A DNA stretch of 10,041 nt from NCBI GenBank assembly GCA_021828085.1, contig JAKATE010000064.1:1-10041 (forward strand), written 5' to 3'. Of the stretch, positions 5,952 through 10,041 are shown in pieces. Within the stretch, counting starts at the first letter, position 1, and each line of letters opens with the position of its first letter. Under the pieces are notes generated by a model. The model was not told the DNA's origin and made no database searches. It worked only from the letters and a program-made list of their open reading frames with translations. A program made the position numbers and the translations under genes. Origin of the DNA: Thermoplasmata archaeon. Lineage in GTDB: Archaea; Thermoplasmatota; Thermoplasmata; Lutacidiplasmatales; UBA184.

Positions 5952-7189
5952 GCGCTGCGCCTTGGCAGAGCTTCCTCTCCGACGCCACGGAGACCTCCGG
6001 ACCTGCCTTCTACTTCGAGAGGATGCCTGTCCTGGGTGGGGCGGAACCGGAGTGCTTCTACGGCCTCGACCCTCGGGAGACCTTCGAGCTCTCCCGCCCC
6101 TCGGACGTGGAGGGGCTGGCCGCACGGGTGGCGCGGGCGGGGGAGGACCCGGGAGGGTTCTTCGGTTATCTCGGGTTCGATGGTTTCGGGCTCGTCGAGC
6201 CGCTCGCCGCTCGGGGAACCCCCGCGGGCTCCCCCTTCCCTAAAGGTCTGTTCGCCTACTTCCCCCGCATCGTCAGGGGGGGACAACGGAGATCCCTGCG
6301 CCCCCCCCGGCCACTTCCGTCCTTGAAGATAGGGGCCCCGAGGGACCGCTCCGGTCCCGGAGCCTTCGCCCGCTCGGTTCGCAGGCTCCAGCGCGATATC
6401 CTGGACGGCGAGGCCTTCCAGGTGGTCCTCGCGCACCGACGCGAGAGGCGACGGGAGGGGTCGCTGCTCGCCCTGGTCGACCGCCTCCGTCGGAGGGAGC
6501 GCTACGCCTATCTCTTCTATTTCCGGTTCGGGAGCGGCGACCGGGCCGAGATCGCCGGCGCCTCGCCCGAGAACGTGCTCGAAGTGCGCGGGGACCGGGT
6601 GGCCATCGATCCCATCGCCGGCACCCGCCCCCGCCCTCCTTCCCCAGGGTCCCACCGACGTCTGCCACTCTCCCGTGACCCGAAGGAGCTGGCCGAGCAT
6701 CGGATGCTCGTCGATCTCGCGCGGAACGACCTCGGGAAGGTCTCTCGCCCCGGCAGCGTGCGGGTCGCGCAGAGCGAGGTCCTCGTCCGCTACTCGCGTC
6801 TGGAGCACCTGGTCAGCCGGGTCGAAGGCCGGCTCGGACCGGGGCAGGACGCAGTCCACGCCCTCGCCTCGGCCTTCCCCGCGGGGACCGTGAGCGGGGC
6901 GCCGAAGATCCGGGCCACGGAGCTCCTCCGGCGGGAGGAGGGGACCTGGCGGGGACCCTACGGCGGGGCGCTCGGGCTCTTCGGTCCCCGGAGGCAGGCG
7001 GACCTTGCGCTCGTCATCCGCGCGGCGTTCGCCTGGGGGCCCAATCTCTACACCCAGGCCGGGGCGGGGATCGTGCAGGCCTCGAACCCCCGGCAGGAAT
7101 GGGAGGAGACGCTGCAGAAGCTCTCGCGGCTCGAGAGCCTGCTCGAGCCTGGGACGCCGGAGGGCGCGGGGGGGGTGCGCGGAAGATGA
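5948..7189 (+). CDS. trpE: Anthranilate synthase component I (TrpE)
   Basis: With the glutamine amidotransferase TrpG, this subunit converts chorismate and ammonia to anthranilate and pyruvate, the first step committed to tryptophan. The chorismate-binding domain is clear: PIAGTRPR (222-229), EHRMLVDLARNDLG (250-263), EHLVSRVEG (286-294), FPAGTVSGAPK (310-320) and QAGAGIV (370-376) with the metal-binding Glu384 in PRQEWEE. The Ala in PIAGT, where aminodeoxychorismate synthase has Lys, and the trp neighbours favour TrpE over PabB. At 413 residues it is compact, with a short N-terminal domain. The N-terminal LLES motif that binds feedback tryptophan in many TrpE proteins is not recognisable: the matching stretch reads AFYFERMP (20-27). 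ATG at 5948 overlaps the aspartate kinase stop and has GGAGGTG at 5937-5943. The 3' end carries a run of eight G (7168-7175) just before trpG. Confidence 0.95.
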   Translation: MSAAPWQSFLSDATETSGPAFYFERMPVLGGAEPECFYGLDPRETFELSRPSDVEGLAARVARAGEDPGGFFGYLGFDGFGLVEPLAARGTPAGSPFPKGLFAYFPRIVRGGQRRSLRPPRPLPSLKIGAPRDRSGPGAFARSVRRLQRDILDGEAFQVVLAHRRERRREGSLLALVDRLRRRERYAYLFYFRFGSGDRAEIAGASPENVLEVRGDRVAIDPIAGTRPRPPSPGSHRRLPLSRDPKELAEHRMLVDLARNDLGKVSRPGSVRVAQSEVLVRYSRLEHLVSRVEGRLGPGQDAVHALASAFPAGTVSGAPKIRATELLRREEGTWRGPYGGALGLFGPRRQADLALVIRAAFAWGPNLYTQAGAGIVQASNPRQEWEETLQKLSRLESLLEPGTPEGAGGVRGR

Positions 7190-7776
7190 AGATCGCGCTC
7201 ATCGATCACCAAGACTCCTTCGTCCACAACCTCTACCAGGCGCTCGCCTCCCAGGGGGCGGAGGTCCGAACCCTCCGTTCCGATGCGGCGTTCCGGGAGG
7301 TGGAGCGCTTCGACCCGGAAGCGATCGTCCTCTCCCCGGGGCCGGGACACCCCTCCGACCGCAGGACCCTCGGGGTGACGTACCGCATCCTCGAGGAGCT
7401 CTCCCCTGAGGTCCCCACGCTGGGAGTCTGCCTCGGCCACCAGGCCATCGCCTACCACTACGGGGCCCGGGTGGTCCGCGCGCCCCGCCCCTGCCATGGG
7501 GAAACCTCCCGCATCCGGCACGGCGACGATTCGCTCTTCGAGGGCGTTGGGAACCCTCTCGTCGCGGCCCGGTACCACTCCCTCGTCGTGCGGGAATCGA
7601 GCCTCCCGCCGACGCTCCAGGTGACCGCCTGGGAGGGGGGGGAGGCGGGGCGGATCGTCATGGGCCTGCGTCACCGGCACCACCCGGTCCTCTCTCTCCA
7701 GTTCCATCCGGAATCCTACCTCACGCCGGAGGGGCCGAGGTTGCTCCGGAACTTCCTAAGGGAGGCGCATCGGTGA
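7186..7776 (+). CDS. trpG: Anthranilate synthase component II, glutamine amidotransferase
   Basis: TrpG hydrolyses glutamine and passes ammonia to TrpE. The 196-residue protein is a class I glutamine amidotransferase: IDHQDSFVHNL (6-16), LSPGPGHP (49-56, oxyanion region), GVCLGHQ (80-86) with nucleophile Cys82, HGETS (104-108), RYHSLVV (129-135) and LQFHPES (171-177) with His174 and Glu176 completing the triad. Length is normal for a stand-alone TrpG. The ATG at 7186 overlaps the trpE stop by 4 bases, so equimolar coupled synthesis of the two subunits is likely. The ribosome-binding site is weak: only a G-run and GGTG some 9 or more bases upstream. The reading frame stays open upstream through the trpE 3' end to at least 7099, which matters for a possible -1 fusion with TrpE. 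The same subunit could also serve a PabB elsewhere, but none is seen here. Confidence 0.96.
   Translation: MKIALIDHQDSFVHNLYQALASQGAEVRTLRSDAAFREVERFDPEAIVLSPGPGHPSDRRTLGVTYRILEELSPEVPTLGVCLGHQAIAYHYGARVVRAPRPCHGETSRIRHGDDSLFEGVGNPLVAARYHSLVVRESSLPPTLQVTAWEGGEAGRIVMGLRHRHHPVLSLQFHPESYLTPEGPRLLRNFLREAHR
7758..7765 (+). promoter_or_regulatory. Ribosome-binding site for the GTG start of trpD
   Basis: AAGGGAGG inside the end of trpG lies 7 bases before the GTG at 7773. This strong, well-spaced match supports GTG as the true trpD start, overlapping the trpG stop as GTGA. It also suggests trpD can recruit ribosomes besides receiving them by coupling. Confidence 0.7.
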
Positions 7777-8822
7777 CCTCGAGCGCGGGCGACACTTCGG
7801 GGGATCGCTGGATCGAGCCGCTCCGGGCCGGTGGACCCCTCCGACCCGAGGACGCCGAGTCGCTCGCCGAGGCCCTAACGGAGAACAAGCTCTCGTTCCC
7901 CGCGGCGGCGGAGATCCTCACCCTTCTTGCTCGGCGGGGGGAGAGTGAGGAGGAGCTCTACGCCTTCGCCAAGCACCTGCGCCAGCGGGCCGTTCCCTTC
8001 GCCGCTCCCGGTTCGGGATCGGCCATTGACCTCTGCGGCCGCGGCGGCGCGGGGCTCCGGACGTTCAACGTCTCCACCGTCAGCGCCTTCGTCGTGGCTG
8101 CTTCGGGCTTGCGCGTCGCGAAGCACGGGAACTCCTCCGCCCGGGGACCCTGCGGCTCGAGCGACCTGCTCGAGGCACTGGGGCTCCCCGTCAAAGGCAC
8201 TCGCGCCTTCGCGGAGGAGACCTTCCGTCAGGAGGGGCTCGCGTTCCTCCACGCTCCGCTCTACCATCCGGTCCTGGCGGCGGTGGGGCCCCTGCGAAGG
8301 TCCCTCGGGATCCGGACCATCTTCAACCTTCTTGGCCCCCTCCTCAACCCGGCCGGGGTGCGTGCCCAGGTCGTCGGATGTTTTGATGAGGGATATGCCG
8401 AGCGAGTCGCGCACGTGCTACCCCGGCTCGATGTTGAGAGCCTCATCGCGATCTCCGGATCCGGAGGCGCGGACGAGCTTTCCCCGTATGGGGAATCCGC
8501 GGGCTTTCGAGTTTTCTCCGGCCGAACGGAACCTATCCACGTCCAGGCCGATTCCCTTCTTCTTCCGGAGGAGCGTCGGGGGGACTGGCTCGCCCTCCCG
8601 CCCGCCGAGAGCGCACGCGCCGCCCGGGAGCTGCTTGAAGGAGCGGCGGGAGCTCGCCGCGGCGCGGTCCTCCTGACGGCGGGCTCCGCCCTGTGGGTCG
8701 CCGGGGAGGTCTCCGACCTCCCGGCGGGGGTCCGGCGTGCGAGGGAGGTGCTGGATTCGGGTGCCGCGCTCACGAAGCTGCAGGCCCTCCAGGAGATCGC
8801 GAAGGCCGGGAGTTGGAGCTAA
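7773..8822 (+). CDS. trpD: Anthranilate phosphoribosyltransferase
   Basis: TrpD transfers phosphoribose from PRPP to anthranilate. The 349-residue protein starts with GTG. It has the family's N-terminal helical region (about 15-75), then the PRPP site DLCGRGGAGLRTFNVST (86-102), VAKHGN (115-120), GPCGSSDLLEALG (125-137), FLHAPLYHP (158-166), the anthranilate-binding Arg181 in LGIRTIFNLLGPL (178-190), and the Mg-binding pair in GADELS (232-237). The family's canonical PRPP loop GTGGDG is GRGGAG here: the Thr is Arg and the Asp is Ala. In the Sulfolobus enzyme this Asp (D83) affects Mg-PRPP binding. Everything else looks intact, so I expect an active enzyme with altered metal/PRPP behaviour. 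Thymidine phosphorylase-family relatives are unlikely given the motifs and neighbours. The gene ends in TAA, 3 bases before trpC. Confidence 0.95.
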   Translation: MTSSAGDTSGDRWIEPLRAGGPLRPEDAESLAEALTENKLSFPAAAEILTLLARRGESEEELYAFAKHLRQRAVPFAAPGSGSAIDLCGRGGAGLRTFNVSTVSAFVVAASGLRVAKHGNSSARGPCGSSDLLEALGLPVKGTRAFAEETFRQEGLAFLHAPLYHPVLAAVGPLRRSLGIRTIFNLLGPLLNPAGVRAQVVGCFDEGYAERVAHVLPRLDVESLIAISGSGGADELSPYGESAGFRVFSGRTEPIHVQADSLLLPEERRGDWLALPPAESARAARELLEGAAGARRGAVLLTAGSALWVAGEVSDLPAGVRRAREVLDSGAALTKLQALQEIAKAGSWS

Positions 8823-8825
8823 GGG

Positions 8826-9626
8826 ATGAGCGGCGACTTCCTTTCCGGGATGGTGCAGGAGGTGCAGCGGGAGCTCGAGCGAGGCTTCTATGACAGCATG
8901 CCCCCCGGGGAAGCGCCGGTTCCCGTCCCTTCGCTCCGACGAAGGCTTCTCTGGCACCCGCGACCTCGGTTGGTCCTCGAGCTCAAGCATGCCTCTCCCG
9001 GTTACCACCGCGATCCGCTTCCCTCGGTGTCCGCCTCGCGATTCCTCGAGATCGCAGGGCGCCCCCAGACCGTGGGGCTCTCGGTCATCCCTCAACCCCA
9101 CGCCTTCGGGGGCTCGCTCGAGGAGTTCGCTCAAGTGGCCCGCTCCACTTCCCTCCCGGTGATCTTCAAGGACTTCGTCGTCGACGCCCGGCAGGTCCAC
9201 TGTGCTCGGCGCCTGGGAGCGGCGGCCGTCCTCCTGCTCGCCCGACTCGAGCACGTCAAGGCCTTGCGGCCCTCCCTTCAAGGCCTGGTCAACGAGGTCC
9301 ACCGGGCCGGCATGGAGGCGCTCGTGGAGGTTCATGAACCTCCGGACGTCCCTCTCGCCCTCCAAAGCGGCCCCGACGTCCTCGGGGTGAACGCCCGAGA
9401 CCTCTCCACGCTGGAATTGAGCCGGGAGCGAGCCCAAGAGACCCTCCGCGCTGCCCGAGACCAAGGCGTACCCCTCTTGGGGATGAGCGGGATCGCGGGT
9501 CCTCAGGACCTCCGGGCGTACGAGGCGGCGGGGGCGTGGGGGGCCCTGGTGGGTACGAGCTTCATCCTCGCCCCGGACCCTCGAGCTTTCCTCGAGGCGC
9601 TCGCGGCCCCCCCGGGAGGGGACTGA
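8826..9626 (+). CDS. trpC: Indole-3-glycerol phosphate synthase
   Basis: TrpC closes the indole ring by decarboxylating CdRP to indole-3-glycerol phosphate. The 266-residue TIM-barrel protein keeps most active-site positions when compared by eye with the Sulfolobus enzyme: Glu52 and Lys54 in LELKHASPG (51-59), Phe94 in AFGGS, the general acid Lys115 in FKDFVVD (114-120), Glu168 in ALVEVHE (165-171), Asn189 and Arg191 in GVNARDL (187-193), and Ser221 in GMSGI (219-223). The normally near-invariant Glu before that Ser (ESGI) is Met220 here. The sequence KHASPG also differs from the usual KRKSPS. The ATG at 8826 has GGAG at 8815-8818 and lies 3 bases after the trpD stop, the only junction in the window without overlap. 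The stop overlaps the trpF start by one base. Confidence 0.94.
   Translation: MSGDFLSGMVQEVQRELERGFYDSMPPGEAPVPVPSLRRRLLWHPRPRLVLELKHASPGYHRDPLPSVSASRFLEIAGRPQTVGLSVIPQPHAFGGSLEEFAQVARSTSLPVIFKDFVVDARQVHCARRLGAAAVLLLARLEHVKALRPSLQGLVNEVHRAGMEALVEVHEPPDVPLALQSGPDVLGVNARDLSTLELSRERAQETLRAARDQGVPLLGMSGIAGPQDLRAYEAAGAWGALVGTSFILAPDPRAFLEALAAPPGGD
9326..9343. repeat. Perfect 18-base palindrome inside trpC
   Basis: GGAGGTTCA is followed directly by its reverse complement TGAACCTCC. The segment encodes the region around the catalytic Glu168 (VEVHEPP). Symmetry stops at the flanks (T at 9325 and G at 9344, which could pair only as a wobble in RNA). It contains a GGAGG element, but the nearby start-like codons do not begin a supported gene. 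Function is unknown and chance is possible. Confidence 0.55.
9615..9619 (+). promoter_or_regulatory. Ribosome-binding site for trpF
   Basis: GGAGG near the end of trpC lies 6 bases before the ATG at 9626 and 12 bases before the in-frame ATG at 9632. The spacing favours 9626, which overlaps the trpC stop as TGATG. Confidence 0.6.
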
Positions 9627-10041
9627 TGACGATGCGCGTGAAGATCTGCGGCCTGGGCCGGGCCGACGAGGTCGAGCTCTGCGAGGGGGCGGACATGATC
9701 GGTGTGGTCATCGAAGCTCCGCGCTCTCCCCGGAGCCGGGACTGGCCGACGGCACGGTCGATCTTCTCGGCCGCCGAGGGGCGCTTCCTCCGCGTGGCCG
9801 TGCTTGTCCGCCCCGACGCGGATACGGTACGTCGGTCCTTCGACGAAGGGGCCGACCAGGCGCAGATACACGGGGGGATCCCCTCCGGCCTCGAGGAGGA
9901 CGAACTGCTCCGACTCATTCCGTCCATTCCCATGCCTCGAGCGGGGGGAGGCCGGCTTCCTCCGGGGTTCGCCAAGGCCTGGGAGGGCCCGTTCCCCCTC
10001 GTCCATCTCGACACCCGGAGCGAACGGGGGGAAGGCAGATC
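9626..10041 (+). CDS. trpF: Phosphoribosylanthranilate isomerase, N-terminal part (cut by right edge)
   Basis: TrpF isomerises phosphoribosylanthranilate to CdRP, the substrate of TrpC. An open frame of 138 codons runs off the right edge with no stop. It starts MTMRVKICGLGRADEVELC, matching the family N-terminus VKICG(I/L)T-x-x-(E/D)D with the catalytic Cys at residue 8. It continues with GADMIGVVI (21-29), RSPR (33-36), RVAVLVRPD (56-64), the conserved QIHG (80-83, usually QLHG), and LVHLDT (125-130) with Asp129 at the position of the catalytic acid. The last visible residues, RGEGR, fall where the family has the phosphate-binding GGTG, so this loop may also be divergent. The usual Thr after KICG(L/I) is Gly. 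The ATG at 9626 overlaps the trpC stop; an in-frame ATG at 9632 is an alternative. The C-terminal third is outside the window. Confidence 0.9.
   Translation, partial: MTMRVKICGLGRADEVELCEGADMIGVVIEAPRSPRSRDWPTARSIFSAAEGRFLRVAVLVRPDADTVRRSFDEGADQAQIHGGIPSGLEEDELLRLIPSIPMPRAGGGRLPPGFAKAWEGPFPLVHLDTRSERGEGR

Noticed and set aside
5091..6859. Long minus-strand open frames opposite aspartate kinase and trpE (344 and 372 codons)
   Set aside because: Arg/Gly/Pro-rich shadows of well-supported plus-strand genes, with no family signature.
5948..7189. trpE as aminodeoxychorismate synthase (PabB) or isochorismate synthase
   Set aside because: The motif is PIAGT with Ala, where PabB has Lys (PIKGT), and the gene is coupled to trpG and trpD.
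8453..8474. 14-base palindrome CTCCGGATCCGGAG inside trpD
   Set aside because: Short palindromes of this kind are expected by chance several times in 10 kb at this G+C.
1..10041. Bacterial high-GC origin such as an actinomycete
   Set aside because: The GHMP-type shikimate kinase and archaeal-type ASADH, together with this gene order, point to archaea. Base composition alone is not informative.
1..10041. RNA genes, CRISPR arrays, insertion sequences, riboswitches, leader-peptide attenuators or terminators
   Set aside because: Coding sequence fills the window with at most 3 bases between genes. No direct-repeat array, tRNA-like segment, transposase or U-tract hairpin was seen.

Overview
The window is one unbroken run of plus-strand biosynthetic genes from a very G+C-rich genome (about 70% by eye). 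The genes look archaeal. Shikimate kinase is the GHMP-fold archaeal type, not the bacterial P-loop AroK. The aspartate-semialdehyde dehydrogenase has the archaeal/fungal signatures, and gene junctions are almost all 4-base start/stop overlaps. The proteins are rich in Arg and Ala and are not strongly acidic, which argues against haloarchaea. A high-GC thermoplasmatotal or other uncultured euryarchaeal lineage is my best guess, but the sequence alone does not fix the taxon.

Layout, all on the plus strand: end of aroE (1-263), archaeal shikimate kinase (260-1120), aroA/EPSP synthase (1117-2481), aroC/chorismate synthase (2478-3566), asd (3563-4624), aspartate kinase (about 4608-5951), trpE (5948-7189), trpG (7186-7776), trpD (7773-8822), trpC (8826-9626) and the start of trpF (9626 to the right edge). 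The longest non-coding gap is 3 bases, so there is no room for a classical internal promoter, terminator, RNA gene or mobile element. None was seen.

The genes form a pathway line. aroE, aroK, aroA and aroC take 3-dehydroshikimate to chorismate. trpE/G, trpD, trpF and trpC take chorismate toward indole-3-glycerol phosphate; trpB and trpA are expected past the right edge. Between the two blocks sit aspartate kinase and aspartate-semialdehyde dehydrogenase, which make L-aspartate semialdehyde. Many euryarchaea use that metabolite as an early precursor of dehydroquinate (the DKFP route known from Methanocaldococcus). The placement may therefore be functional, with one transcript making both the precursor of the aromatic ring and the enzymes that finish it.

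Points worth a second look: unusual residues at normally conserved positions in TrpD, TrpC and TrpE; a run of eight G at the trpE/trpG junction where a -1 slip would fuse the two proteins; two perfect palindromes inside coding sequence; and continuous translational coupling. No wholly new system is visible. The genes are recognisable amino-acid biosynthesis enzymes, and the novelty lies in their arrangement and variant residues.
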